Shown one piece after another: positions 39,887 to 51,766 of a stretch of 64,000 nt of DNA. Origin of the DNA: Diplonema papillatum (lineage: Eukaryota; Euglenozoa; Diplonemea; Diplonemida; Diplonemidae); assembly GCA_030068145.1 (NCBI GenBank), contig JAPJBO010000518.1:97665-161664 (forward strand). The letters run 5' to 3'. Under the pieces are notes generated by a model. That model saw only the letters and a program-made list of their open reading frames with translations. It was not told where the DNA came from and ran no database searches. How positions within the stretch are numbered: position 1 is the first letter of the stretch; every line of letters starts with the position of its first letter. The position numbers and the translations under genes are program-made.

Positions 39887-42800
39887 TTAAGCGAAGAAGG
39901 TCAAACTTGCTTCGAGAGGGGAGCTACGACTGCTGGCGGGAGTCCCGGTGATGGCTTTGACCGACAGAGGAGGACAGTCTACAAGCTCCTTCGCGCGGGA
40001 GAAAGTTGTCGAGGTCGGGTGAAAGCGGAAGGGCGCTGACGATTGCGCGCCCGCGGAGGTGATCGCGGGGAACGCCAAGGGCACGCAGCGGTTCTGCTCA
40101 TTCTTTTTGCTGCTGCTGTTGAACGACGTCATGTCCAGCGTCGCCGAAAAAGATATCAAGACCTTGCGCGTGGACGTGATGTAGCGGTTCAACGTCGCAA
40201 CGCGTTTGCCAGCGGAACCGTTAAAGCCTCTCAGGCCCATCGCGCTTGTGTTCATCGAGTCTTTCTCTTCAACGAGGATGTGCAGCAAGCGTTCGAGCTC
40301 ATGCGATTGCTTTTCCCGGATGGTGCGCATCTGGTGTGTGCAAAGTATTAGAGCCAGAGAGAGAGCACAGCACAAAGAGCACAGGCCAACCCATCCAGTT
40401 CTCCTCGCATTGTCAGGTGTTCTGTGGCGCCGACTATCGTAGTGGTATTAGTAGCTTCCAAGGATTCATAGGCCGACAAAGGACACAAGAGCCAAATTGC
40501 CGGGGGGAGGATTATTCTGTTCGTGAGTGATAGTGAGTGAATATGATCGGTAGGCTAATCTTCTCCCAAACACGCTGCCAGCGTTCTCTTTCGTGTTTAC
40601 AAGTAATTGTTATTATGGAAAAGGTACGCAAGAAGGACCCAAGTAGATTCGCGGTCGTCTACTCCCATTGTCATGACAGTGCATGCCTTTCCCTGGACCC
40701 GTGTGTTGCTGCTTCTAGCCGCTGCTGTCCCAGCACCTCAGGATGAGGGTGCAACCACTAGCATCATACACGAAGGAGGGGGGAAAAGACGAGTTGGCGT
40801 GCGGGGACCATGTCTCCAACGCGTTTCCGGTCGCCTGACTGCTGCACCGTAGGTGTATGTAGCGATGAAAAGTAGTATCATACATCGTGGTATGAGAAAC
40901 TCAGTTAGTGTCCGAAGGTTAGGTCGACCAACCACCATACCACGAGCACCTCAGAATGGTGGGCTCACCACTAGCATCCTCCGTGCAGCACTTCTTCGTG
41001 CCACAACACACACAAAGCACACCTTTTTTTTCCACTTCTCGGCCCGCTCACGGTCCAACGCCTCCATGCGCATGACCACGGCCGCCGGGCCGACCGAAGT
41101 CCGCCGCTGCGGCTTGATCACGCTGCTCCGCCGCCGCGCTGGCACCTCATGCTCTTTAATCGACGCCTTCACCGCGACCATCTCTGTCTCGAGGCTCTTC
41201 AGGGAGGCCACGACGGCGTGCACCTCCTCGGCTCTCGCTAGTTCCGGGTCGTCGGCGACCGTGGTCACCAGTCTGTTGAGCTCGACTTGCTCAGCGGTAG
41301 TCTCCTCAGCGATGCTTTGGAGGGCGCAGGGCTCCCATTTGGGGCCGGAGGGGAGGGTTCGGGCGGGTTGGGGGGGCGGCGGTGCGTTGCGGACGTCGTG
41401 CAGCTCGGATCTCGCGTCGGCGGCTTTCTTTTCGAGCTCTTTGTTCTCGAGGGTCACCGCCGTCAACTCGGCTTCCGTCGTGGCCAGCTGCGTGTGGACC
41501 TGCGAAACCAGATCCGCGGAGGCTTGCAACTCCCGCTTGAGGGCGTCGATCTCGGCGTCTTTCTCGCACGCCACCCCGCCCTTCGCATCATCCACCGGCG
41601 CCTTCGCCGCCACCGCGGCGCGGGGGGTTGGTGTCGGGTCTGGCTTGGGGACCGGCGGTAGCAGGGCCGGCCCTGCTACCGCCGGCTTCACGTGCGGGTC
41701 CTTCGTCGAGGCCTCCGCCAGGTGCTCCGCGCCGCGCCCCGCGAGGGCGGTCATTTCCGAGCGGAAGTCGTGGATGGTGTACGCGACGTCCTCGCTGACC
41801 TCCCGCAGGTAGTCGAGGAACACGGCAACCGCGTCGCTCATGTCGAGGAGGCTCTGCTTGACGGTGGCGTACTTCTTCGTCAAGCGGACGAACAGCAGCG
41901 CCACATCATCACCCTTGTTCTGCTGCTTCGGCGGGGCTCGTTTGACCCGGAAGCTCCCGGCCGATGCGGCGTTGGCCTCCGTGTTATTCGCTCCTCCCGG
42001 GGCGAAGTCCAGCTGCTTCGAAATGCCCTGCATGAGGTACGCGTTCATGACGCCGTCGGCCCGGTTGCGCTCCCCTTCGCAGTCGCTCTGCAGCTTTTGG
42101 TTCTCGAGCTTCATTTTCTCCAGCTGCTCCTTGCACACCTCAAGCTGCGCAGTTGCCGTCTGCACGTTTTAGATTTTTGGGTAAAATACTCGACGTGGCT
42201 GCTTCGACTCCGAATGGAAGGGGGGAAATATATTTGTTCTTCGCTTACACACCACCGTGTGTTGTTTTCTCACTCAGGACTTTTGACCTGTTGTGTTTGT
42301 GTGATTTGTCGTGTAGGGGTAGACCCGCATGACCTCACGTCCGTTCAACACGTGGTTCGGTAAATACAGCACTTGGGATCCCTTCTGTTCTTTGTCGGGC
42401 AGCATCGTCGAGCATTTCCTTTCAAGCTGGCGCTTATGTAAAAAAAATGCCTTCGCTCTTTCGCTATCCTTTCAAAAACTGTTGCGTTGCACACACTGGT
42501 TCTTCCTCGCCGTTGGAATATTGCCCACCACTTTCCCCGAGAGTGTGACTTGCCGGGGTTGTTTCTCCAACCCAGGGCTCACGCTCCACGTGTGGAACGT
42601 GTGGATTTCCACACGCTTTTTTTTTTTTTTTTCCCGACGACAACTAGTGTCAGACTAGCCTACCCGAAGGCAGTTGATTCCTTTAGGCAATTTTTTTTTT
42701 TTTTGGATTTTTTTCCGCTGTACCCCACACTGAGATGCCACCTTTGCGAAAGGTACACCTCATCCGAATGCTGTCACGGCTTGACAGTTTCTGCTGCCGC

Positions 42801-43544
42801 CGCACTTGAATCGTTTGAATGCAAACACTGCTCCGTTTTACTCCCGTATCTGCGGGGGTGAGATGACAACTACTACTACTACTACTTGGATTTTTTCCCC
42901 CACATGTGCTTCCACGTGTGGATCCACAGGTACCACATGTGGATTTTGACGTATTTTTTCCCCCACATGTGCTTGCCACAGGTTGGTCTACATGCAGGGG
43001 AGTCTAGGCCCACAAGTCGCCAAGGCCGCACCGCCAGGTCGCCAAGTCCAGTAGTGAGGCTATTTCTTTTGCCCGCCGCACGTAGGAGCATAGGTTTTTT
43101 TTCCCCTCGAACCTTAAGCGCCCGCATGTGGACCACACGTATTTTCCCTGAGGCCGAAAACGGAGCGTAAGCCCTGCTCCAACCTTGGTGAGACCTTTTC
43201 TTCGTGTGGCCGAAGTTGAACGTGTCGCATACCTGCGCCCGAGCGACAGCAGACTGCAGCTTGAGCTTGAGGATCATGTTGCCGGAGAAGACATCGGTGC
43301 CCTTCGGCTTCGGCTTCTGCTCTGCCGATATGCGGAGGGTGTCCAGCGGGCGGCCTTGCCCCAGGGCATTGCCGACGCGAGGCGACCGCTTCACGTCTGC
43401 AGACCTTCCCGGTGCCTCCACGGCGAGCTCCGCGTCGCTGTCGTCGGTGGCTGCGCTATCGTCGGACCCGTCGCCGAATAGCCCGCTGCCAAGCTGCCCT
43501 AGTGCCGTTGCATCTATCGCCGGGGTGAGAGCCCTCGCCGGCAT
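39887..43544 (-). CDS. Coiled-coil protein, three exons
   Basis: Exons 43544-43233, 42159-41023 and 40330-39887 give 630 residues. Intron 1 is 1,073 bp (CAG/GTATGC, acceptor CTAAAACGTGCAG/ACG, phase 0); intron 2 is 692 bp (AAG/GTGTGC, acceptor CACACCAG/ATG, phase 0). Exon 1 (MPARALTPAIDATALGQLGS) is acidic and disordered and ends in a helix that continues in frame into exon 2 (TATAQLEVCKEQLEKMKLEN). Exon 2 holds two coiled-coil stretches, around that point and around DAEIDALKRELQASADLVSQ, separated by a Pro-rich linker. The junction EKWKKK-MRTIREKQSHELER continues a third coiled coil. The helix phase kept across both junctions supports the splice model. No family was recognised; a structural or cytoskeletal role is possible. 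Family-2 repeat and CTA-rich DNA fill intron 1. Confidence 0.65.
42185..42449 (+). repeat. Family-2 interspersed repeat
   Basis: Runs from AATACTCGACGTGGCTGCTT through GACTTTTGACCTGTTGTGTT and CGTTCAACACGTGGTTCGGT to CGTCGAGCATTTCCTTTCAA and GCTGGCGCTTATGTAAAA. It sits 25 bp inside the acceptor end of intron 1 of the coiled-coil gene. Confidence 0.8.
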
Positions 43545-44419
43545 GCGGTGCGACCGACCGCGAGAGGCTGACTTCCTCTATAAACTTGGCTGAGCTGGCT
43601 GCCCCCAAAGGGGGAGAGGGAGGTGTTCCTGCAAAGTGCGCTTCAAAATTTCAAGTTGCCCTGCGAAGAATAATGACTCTCTGCTGCACCGCGGGGAGGG
43701 GGGCGAGCAATATCTCTCGAGTGGGGTTGGGTTCTACCGCCGGCCCTTGCTGGGGATCTTCTGGAGTTCTCACACAGTTTCACTGAGGGAGTTGATGCGC
43801 CACGAAAGTCGAATAGAGAACTTCACACAGCCTTCAGGGTGTGGTTGGTTGAAAGAAATGTGAAAACGGGAAAAATTCAAGTCTCCCACCCTCCCTAACC
43901 CCCTCGGTGACCTCGCCCAAGCTCATTTCCCCGGGGTAAGGCAGTCACTCAACAATCCCTTGCGGTAGTGCTATTAGTTACAAAAACGTGTAGGATCGCG
44001 TTCCTTACTACCGGGCGGATGGCAGTCTTCTTGTTGTTCGGTGCAAAACGGGCAAACGGCAGGAGTGATGTACAGTACAACAAGAAGAAAGCATCGTAGA
44101 ACGAAGGTATGCACATGCGGTGCTGAGAAACTAAGCGTTTTCGAAAGGTTTGAGTTTGCGTTGACAAACCCACAATGACATCTAGTGTGCCCCTCGTACG
44201 AAAAGACAGAACAACCTACCGCTATAACGGTTGCAATTTAAGCCCGGCCATCCCCTTTAGATAGACCGTGATGGCTTTGGCCTACAATGCAAAAGATCTG
44301 TGGCGATAATGTGAATTGTGCAAATAACCCTTCAGTAACGCAACAAGAGCAGCGTCCAGTGAACATAGCGTGTCCAAGCCGTACCGTTTAGGCGGTTGCG
44401 ACTCTGTTCGACGTGTACA
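43545..44419. other. Intergenic, no gene recognised
   Basis: Upstream region of the coiled-coil gene. Only short ORFs were seen. An inverted family-4 end motif lies near 44284-44312. Confidence 0.4.
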
Positions 44420-44524
44420 GAGCGGAAAAGCCGCAGGTGCACACGCAGCGTGTCCCCGTCCGCGAAGTCGCCGAGAGACGACAGCACGACGCCGGAGACA
44501 GGCACGCTGCGGATCTGCTCGCTC
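44420..44524 (-). pseudogene. Detached copy of SPRY-gene exon piece
   Basis: About 105 bp nearly identical to 45066-45167 (GCGGAAAAGCCGCAGGTGCA through CCGGAGACAGGCACGCTGCG), including the SPRY-like segment DFADGDTLGVHLRLF. It starts and stops abruptly and has no exon context. Confidence 0.75.
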
Positions 44525-44624
44525 TCCCCGGCGCACTGCTGAGCCGCAGTTAATCCCGCCGTTCACTAGCTAATCCTTGCATCGCTTGACACTCAGGGCA
44601 CTGGGCGGGGCGGACGCTTTAGCG

Positions 44625-44800
44625 CCCGGTATTGTGCTGTGCGTGTCACAGCTGTTAGTGCTCCATCACCAATGGGTCCGATTTATTGGACCTTCACGTG
44701 GGGGGGGACGTGCCTTGGACATAGATAGCGGACGAAAGAACCCGGTGTTGTGCAATGCGTGCCACAGCTGTGAGTGCTCTATCACCACTGGGGTCCAATT
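44625..44800. repeat. 114-bp tandem duplication
   Basis: A segment of about 60 bp around TGTCACAGCTGTTAGTGCTC recurs about 114 bp later as TGCCACAGCTGTGAGTGCTC, just downstream of the SPRY gene stop. Confidence 0.65.
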
Positions 44801-44848
44801 CTCTCCACACATGTTTTGGACATCCAAGAACTGCCACCGCGTCTTTCT

Positions 44849-46502
44849 TCACTCGATGGGTGGCTTAGCATCCGGCACCAACGTGAGGGTCAGCTGGTGG
44901 GATGAGATGACGGCGGCAAGCGCGAAGGACAGCTCGGTTGCCGCGTCCGCCGAAGGCACGGTGACGTTGTGGGACGCGAGCCCGTGGCACACCTCGCCCG
45001 TCTTGTGGTAGAACAGCACGCTGCCGACCAGCACGTCTTCGCTGGGGCTCGGCGCGGCCGCGCTGCGGAAAAGCCGCAGGTGCACACCCAGCGTGTCCCC
45101 GTCCGCGAAGTCGCCGAGAGACGACAGCACGACGCCGGAGACAGGCACGCTGCGGGTCTGCTCGCTCGGGCACAGGTGGACCCCTACGCACTGCCGGCTG
45201 CAGCCGACGAACGGGCCGTGCAGCTTCGCGTCGGCGGGGACTATGCCCACGGTGCTGTCGCCAGGGAAGCCACCCACCAGCACCTCCCAGTAGCACGTTA
45301 CTGGGCTTGCACGGGGGGGCAGCCCGGAGATGCTCACGGGGGATGTGGGGTTGGTGGCGACGGCGTTGCGCTTGCACGCGCTCTGCAGCGACGGCTTCGC
45401 GCTCAGCCCGTCGGGTGACACGACCGCACGGCCCGCCAGCCGTCCGTTCTTCTGGCGAGCCCAGCTCGCCTTGTACGCAGCCGCAGCGGCGTCGCCGGCC
45501 GCCTTCGGCGCCTTCGACGCAGCCGACGGCTGCCCCGCCGCGGGATCGCTGGCAGGCGACCCCCCACGGTGCCGCTGCGGGGTGTACTGGCTCTGCAGCG
45601 CGGGGGAAAGGTACTCCAGGCACGCGTCTTCCGCGGGGAAGGGCCCGAAGGTGGCGCGGTGGGCCCGCTCTGCGGGCGTCGGGCCGAGGCGGTTGGCGCT
45701 GGCGGACGGCCGGAAGGAGTGCGGCGGCGATCGTGTCCGGGGTGTGCCGGCCGGGGATCGACTGCGTGGAGGCGTCGAACAGAGCGCCGGGCCTGCCGGC
45801 AATACAGCCAGATCCGGCGTCTCGCCGTATAGCAGCGTGAGGCCGTGGAGCATGGGCCGGAGCATGCCGGCGGCCTTCAACCGCTCCTCCCTCGCTTCCA
45901 CCTGGGTTGGCAGAGACTCGTCGGGGCTTTCGAGCAGGTTGCGGACGAGGGGGGTCCACAGGTTGCCTGTGGGTCGGTTCTGTTTGGGTTGGTGGCTCTC
46001 GTCGCGGTCTACCTGGAGACACGCTGCCGCGGCGGCGATGTCGCGGCGGAGCTCGTCGTCGAGGGTCTCTGCCCAGGCGCGGACGGAGTCGATGCTTTTG
46101 ACCTGGTCTGCGAGGGCCCGCCGCGCCTTGGCGGCGGTTGTGTGCTGCGCGGTGCGCAGGCTGGTGATCGCACTCTCCACTTCCTCGTCGAGCTCGGCGA
46201 GCTGGCGTTCGAAGTCTGCTTCGAGGGCCTGCTTCGTCGCCGCCGCCGTCGTCTTCATCGCGGCCACCGTCCGCCGGGTGACCTCGCGCCCCTCCTTCAG
46301 GCGCTCCACAGCCTCCCGGTCGTCCTTCCCCCGCTGCACCACGCCGACCACGGCTTGCGAGCCGCCGTGCCTCCTCACCAGCGTGACTGTGTCCCCGTCG
46401 TCGGCGCTTGGCACCGGCTCAACCCCGTTGCAGAGATCTTTCAGCGTGTTCCAGTCGGCTTCCGCTCGTTCGGCTGGCGCTGCCGCGAACGTCGGTGCGT
46501 AC
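44849..46502 (-). CDS. Coiled-coil/SPRY-like protein, 5' exon(s) missing
   Basis: The frame is open from a possible acceptor at 46502 (CTAAAACACGAACGCAG) to the stop at 44849, about 550 residues. There is no early ATG and a stop lies near 46550, so a further 5' exon is expected. The N-terminal third is a coiled coil (RTVAAMKTTAAATKQALEAD, then LAELDEEVESAITSL). The middle is Pro/Ser-rich. The C-terminal 150 residues read YWEVLVGGFPGDSTVGIVPA, then GDFADGDTLGVHLRLF and GSVLFYHKTGEVCHGLA. This is the W-E-V, G-D-x-I/L-G and F-x-x-x-G pattern of a B30.2/SPRY beta-sandwich, a protein-binding module. SPRY assignment is by pattern only. Broken copies of its 5' and 3' pieces flank it. Confidence 0.6.
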
Positions 46503-46649
46503 CTGCGTTCGTGTTTTAGGCTGTTCCGAAGTGGACGGTTTCAGGTTTCAAGAACGCCGGTGTTTTGTGTTGGGTATCGAAGGGGTGGTAAGAGAGGTTG
46601 CAGTGATGGTGACACTGTCGGGTTTTTCCTAGACCACATTTCTTGTTGT

Positions 46650-47190
46650 TGGACGCTCTGCGTCAAGTCGTCTTCGAAGCGTGCGAGAGTGCGATTACCA
46701 GCCTGCGCGGTGCGCAGGCTGGTAATCGCACTCTCCACTTCCTCGTCGAGCTCGGCGAGCTGTGCTTCGAGGGCCTGCTTCGTCGCCGCCGCCGTCGTCT
46801 TCATGGCAGCCACCGTCCGCCGGGTTGCCTCGCGTCCCTCCTTCAGGCACCACGCCGACCATGGCTTGCCTCCTCACCAGCGTGACTGTGTCTCCGTCGT
46901 CGGTGCTCGGCACCGGCTCATCCCCGTTGCAGAGATGGCGTTCGCAGTGCTTCGAGGGCCTGCTTCGTCGCCGCCGCCGTCGTCTTCATGGCAGCCACCG
47001 TCCGCCGGGTTGCCTCGCGCCCCTCCTTCAGGCACCACGCCGACCATGGCTTGCCTCCTCACCAGTGTGACTGTGTCTCCGTCGTCGGCGCTCGGCACCG
47101 GCTCATCCCCGTTGCAGAGATCCTTCAGTGGGTTCCAGTCGGCTTCGGCTCATCCGGCTGCGCTGCTGCGAATCTGCGTGCGCGTTTTGA
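46650..47190 (-). pseudogene. Two tandem broken copies of SPRY-gene 5' exon
   Basis: Blocks at about 46695-46940 and 46945-47180 repeat native 46145-46500 in part: the coiled-coil segment, ACCACGCCGACCATGGCTTG, the GTGTCTCCGTCGTCGG segment and TTCCAGTCGGCTTCGGCTCA. Both carry deletions that shift frame (GGSQAVVGVVQRG becomes QAMVGVVPEGG). The second copy extends through the acceptor-like region. Confidence 0.75.
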
Positions 47191-47213
47191 GAAGGTTGAA
47201 GAAGCCGGTGTTT

Positions 47214-47313
47214 GACCATTTGATCGAGCGCATACGAGTATGCTAACTCGGATCTGGAACGAGTCCATGGGAGAGGAACGGTCTTGACTTTTGCATTTTC
47301 ATTGGCACATGAC
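47214..47313. repeat. Inverted copy of 15761-15860
   Basis: See the entry at 15761. Lies directly upstream of the SPRY-gene pseudo-exons. Confidence 0.85.
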
Positions 47314-47599
47314 CGATTCATTTGCATTCCCTCCATGTCTTTCGAGCATGTGGTATGTCATTCATACTCATTCTAATCGGCATCCCTCTTCTTGAATCGC
47401 GAACGATCCCTTCCGTGGAATATGTTAACACCGCCATTTGAGATTATCGAGGCGAGGTCATGCCAGATGTTAGCTATGCCACTAGAGCGGAGTGCTGCTC
47501 CGATCCAGAATGTGATTGACTCACTCTAGTGATTAGCGTTCTTGCCTTATGAATACCAGTCTCTTTCATTTGCCAGTCTTTGATTTTCATTTCATGCGT

Positions 47600-48425
47600 G
47601 GTTGACCATTGGTCCATAAAAACCCACGGGCACAAAAGGCGGACCATCAGCGCGGAACCGGAGTGTCTGCACAAGACAACCCAGAAGGTTCAGTTGAACA
47701 AGGGTCTGTTCAAGGGTGCTTTGATTGCGACGTCTCCGGCTAATGAATGGGCGCAAGAACCGGCACAGGATATTCCACTGTCGGGCTTTCTGCTCATTCT
47801 GGACGAGAATCTGGTTGACGTCGGGGTGCAGAGACTCCAGAACTTGCATGGCAGGAAATGACAAGTTCTTTTCAATACGCCAGGTCCATTTCTTAATCGC
47901 GTAGCTCGTTCTTGTTCTGACTGTGCCTCCCGTGCCACTGCAAGCCCGTCTGTGATGCTTTCATCAAACCAACGCACCGACGTCGAATACCGCACCACAC
48001 GGGGATGGCTTTCCCCCGTCAACTGCATCTGTCGAATACGGGCTTTTTCTTCAGCTGCGTTGAACTTTTTTGCAACGACAATTACTAGACAGGGAACCCC
48101 AAATGCTTTTGCACCACTGACGAGGTCTTGCATTGCTCGTAACGTAGCAGATGCGTTGTCCGTCACAGTAGCGAACATATTTGAGACTTCCGCGATCGCG
48201 AAGAAATGCGATCGTATGATCCAGCTCGGAACAAATGGTCTGAGCGTTTGCTGATAATATTTCAACATCTCTAAGAAAGGAATTTGAGGCACCGTTACTC
48301 ACAGCAAATCCCAAGAAAGTCCTTCTACGAACAGTGGCACCATCGATGAGCAGGAAGACGTCTGCACCCCGATTCACTGCAAATGGGGTGGTCATGGTCA
48401 TCGGGTCGACGGGGGGAATCACAAA
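47600..48425 (-). pseudogene. Decayed hAT-like transposase
   Basis: Three reading frames must be joined. First comes GADVFLLIDGATVRRRTFLG with an Asp-Gly expected of the hAT RNase-H-like fold. Next is FFAIAEVSNMFATVTDNASA with the second motif T-D-N-A-S, followed by SVRWFDESITDG resembling the conserved R-W. Last, in a third frame, is FPAMQVLESLHPDVNQILVQ. Shifts near 48270 and 47900 destroy the protein. No terminal inverted repeats could be fixed. The family call rests on these short motifs in order. Confidence 0.5.
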
Positions 48426-48429
48426 TTGT

Positions 48430-48560
48430 CATGGGTCAACTTTTGGAATCCCAAAAAATCAATCCAAATCACAAAAAATCAAGAAAAATCACATTGTATC
48501 ACATAAGGTCAATCCAAATCAGAAAATAACGCAGAGGATCACAAAACAACGCAAAATGCA
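48430..48560. repeat. AAATCACAA-type short tandem repeat
   Basis: Irregular copies of AATCACAAAAAATCAA-like units. Related units occur at 51640-51700 and 56245-56275, next to the LINE ends. Confidence 0.6.
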
Positions 48561-49061
48561 CGTTCCCTACACAGACGCCCCAGTCATGTCGTCTCGTGCC
48601 CAGAAAGTTGCGTCTCTGCACGCCCACTATGCCACCTGCGTGAGCAGTCTACATCTTGCAACGTCACAACGTGGTAAGCCACAACCGACAGGTGGAGTTT
48701 AATGTGAAGACACAAGAGGGGACGCGCGGAAGTCGCTACGTCGGAGAACCGCGGCCCTGTCACAGAGGATGACTGCGCCGATAGTGGCGCAATCGGAGGC
48801 GTTCTGGCTGGCGGGCTGACGGCTGGTTCAATCAAACCCGAAATTACTACTCTGAGAAAAAGTCGTAGTTTAGTGTTCGGGGCAGATTTTTGCCAGGTTT
48901 ACTCTCCCTTTAGCCCCTTTCACCCAAAAAGACTTGATGCTAGCATCAGAAATGCATGAGAGGCAATAATCTGCAAATCCTAGAGAAAATAAACGTCAAA
49001 AAAAAGAAAAGCGCAAAAGCCCGAAAAGAGAAACTCCTGGTGATTTCAGATACTAAGTAGC
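48561..49061. other. No gene recognised
   Basis: Short ORFs only. Confidence 0.4.
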
Positions 49062-49210
49062 AACTTACCGTAAACAGAAATAAGTTGGACCAGATATATG
49101 TTGGACCGACAATATGTTGGACCGGACAAAAGTTGGACCGGACAAAAGTTGGACCGCACGACGACTTACCAGTTGGACCATTTTGTCCGGTCCAACATAT
49201 GTCCGCCCGG
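49062..49210. repeat. GTTGGACC repeat with pogo-like tip
   Basis: Begins TTACCGTAAACAGAAATAAG, like the tip of the 322-bp MITE. It then has five direct copies of GTTGGACCGGACAAAA-type units and an inverted TTTTGTCCGGTCCAACATAT. Probably a degraded MITE; the right tip is not clear. Confidence 0.5.
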
Positions 49211-49639
49211 GCACGTTTCCACTTAGGCGGGGTTGGGCCGAGGGGCATCAGGTGAAATAAGAAATGTCCCTTGCCAAATGGGTAGTCAAGCGCCGGTGTT
49301 CTAGAACCTGCGCGGCAATGCGTAACCCGCCGTGTCCCATCAAGCACTCGCAACGAAGCACGCTGCCCATGGTCCAACCATTGGTAGCCATGACCCTGTG
49401 GTTGGTAATCACAAGCGGAAGGATGCTTGATCGCGATCGGTTGTGGTTGTCGTGCCGAGGGCCCATTGCTTTGGTAGAGCAAACGCAAAAATGCAGAGTG
49501 TAAACGAGGTGGATCGAGGTTGGCTGACAGTGAAGGAAAAAATGAGCCCAGTCTACCGACAGAGTGTTTGCACTTTCTAGCGCTCAGGTTCAGCAGACGC
49601 CTTCACTATTCCTCTGAGTTGCTGACGAAGGACGTAGTC

Positions 49640-50260
49640 ACAGCGCCAGTCACTCGGGCAACAGTAAGCAGCCTGAACAGCACAGGGCCGGACGGCCCCT
49701 TTTTCCCGCCACTGTCTTCCCGTCATCGAGTTTGACAGAATCGTCATAAAACCGCTTCGCGCCTCCTTTGGACAGCGGTCTCTCGTTCCCGTCCGCTGAC
49801 CATTGCCTGATTGCACCGTTCAAGCCGTACGCTCTTACGTAGTTCACAATCTTTTCTCGCAGTTCACTGGGGGAATCCAGACAAGTCAAGTCACCTGAAC
49901 AACACAGCCGAACAGGTTGGGTTTAGGGGGGCGGCGCAGAGCAATCACTAGGGTGGCGGCTGCGGCGCAATGCCCCACTCGTGAGTTCCTCTCTCGTTAA
50001 GTACATAGTACAAGACACAGGTTTCCCTCTTCTTCCCGTTCTTGTTGAATAACTCTGCGCCTATCTGTTGACGCTGACGGATTCCTTGTCGGTTTCGCAC
50101 CACTTCACCCCCTTCTTGCCGTGGCGAAGTGCCGCATCCTTTGCCTTGTTCTTGTCGCGCACTTCTGCTTGGATCGCCAACGCCTGCTTCTTTGTCACCG
50201 CGCCGTTTCCTGCCACGGCTTGTTCGAGTGCTTGTGGCGGGCTCATGCGCGACTATCAAA
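49640..50260 (-). other. Short coding-like fragments, unknown
   Basis: Two minus-strand fragments look coding: ELREKIVNYVRAYGLNGAIR to about GKRGRP (49889-49720), helix-turn-helix-like, and ALEQAVAGNGAVTKKQALAI (50240-50061). Frames differ, with stops between. They may belong to a decayed transposase together with the ORFs on either side. Confidence 0.3.
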
Positions 50261-50308
50261 CTACAGAGGTGAAGCGAGTGCTGTTCAGTGGCCAGCCGCG
50301 AGATTTCA

Positions 50309-51516
50309 CTAAGTACACAGGACCCCCCTGGCGTCGTCTCGAAATCTCTTCTTCGCCTTTGGGGATGGCTGCCAGGGACACTTTTTCGTCAACCCAGTGA
50401 GTCTACGCTCTGTCGCACAACTGTCGTTGTTGTACGCCATAGCATGCAACAAGTTATTCGCCCCTTTCATCACATCGAGACCTCGCGCCGGTTCATCACC
50501 GAACATGTCCTCACTGCAGAAGTCCCCTGGCGCGGAAGCAGCTGCAGCAAACTGCGCAGCAACAAAATGCCAAAAGTTCCTCGCTGTCTGAGGACAACTC
50601 GGCTCAAAAACTGTGACGTGACGGGCCCGTCGCCTGAGCCCGTCGGTGAACATGTAGATGAGGCTCAAAACGTGGAGCCTCTGCTGGTTCACGCGGTCTG
50701 CAAAAAACTTTTGCAGCGCAGGCACTGACTTACCTCGTGCGCCACTGACAGCAATCCACGACAAAGCCCATTCAAACATGCGCTTGTCCCCGACAACACG
50801 CGTGAGCGCGTAGGCTGCAGCCGTCAGTCCACCGAACCGAATGCCGCTCACTTTCTCCCAGAACAAGGAACCTTGCAGAACAACGGACTTTCTACGCAGC
50901 CACTGCGTGAAAGCCGCGTTGTCGTGGATGTAGCCGGACAGCTGCTTTAGCTTTGAAGCGAGGTCGCTGTCGCTGCCCCTGTCTACCTCCGTACCGCACC
51001 CCAGCCCAGTAGCTAAGGACTTCTGACTGAGGTGACAGCGGTGCTGCACTCCAGCTCCTCGTAGACCAATTACGTGCAGATGTTCGCCTCTATCGGCAAC
51101 ATGCGAAGTGAACGAAGATGCGCTGATTGCGTCAGGCTTTGTATGCTTATCGGGATACCTTCGTCTGCGGATTCCTGCGCCAAATAATCTGCTGCGCGTA
51201 CAGGTTGTCGTGTGCTGAGGGGACATGCACTGTGGAGACTCCGACCGAGAACGTCTGCAGGAAAGGGACAACGGGAATCGTCGACGCGGCTGAAGGAGGA
51301 GAAGGGAATACCGGGTCCCAACAATACCCACTCGTCACCGTCGTAACCGAATACAGTCCCAGAAAGCTCCATTCCCAACAATTCGAGCTTGGAGAACAGA
51401 TTTGCCAAATCCATGTACCCCACACTCATCTGGATACCGTTGCACGTGCGTAACCGGTTCGGCAGGGGGCGCGACAGCTGCGACATTGGCTGGGTCCATG
51501 GTGGTGCTGAAATCAT
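50309..51516 (-). pseudogene. Unknown protein, broken by a frame change
   Basis: The first frame from ATG 51516 reads NLFSKLELLGMELSGTVFGY and stays coding-like to about 51075. The frame then shifts by one and continues from about 51080 as LASKLKQLSGYIHDNAAFTQ, GSLFWEKVSGIRFGGLTAAA and NFWHFVAAQFAAAASAPGDF, to a stop at 50309. No known domain was recognised. It lies just upstream of the hAT-like remnant on the same strand, so it may be an accessory part of that element or a decayed host gene. Confidence 0.35.
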
Positions 51517-51766
51517 CCTCTTTTTTCCGATGTGGTTGTGTTAACACTCTCTAAAAAAAACTGCCCACAGGTAAACCGCTAAAACAGGTGCACTACAGCA
51601 TCTGCCTGCTGACGACCTCACAGAAAATCGTTCTAGATCACAAGAAATCAGTAAAAATCACAAGAAATCGTTCTAAATCACAAAAGATCAACAAAAATCG
51701 TCGTCTTGTTGCGTTAGTGGGGAGTCATTTGCATGCAAATGAGTACCACACTATGCCAGCTTTTCG

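Noticed and set aside
45330-47246. 638-residue plus-strand ORF opposite the SPRY-like gene
   Set aside because: Shadow frame. The minus strand has coiled-coil and SPRY-like patterns; the plus frame is Ser/Arg low complexity.
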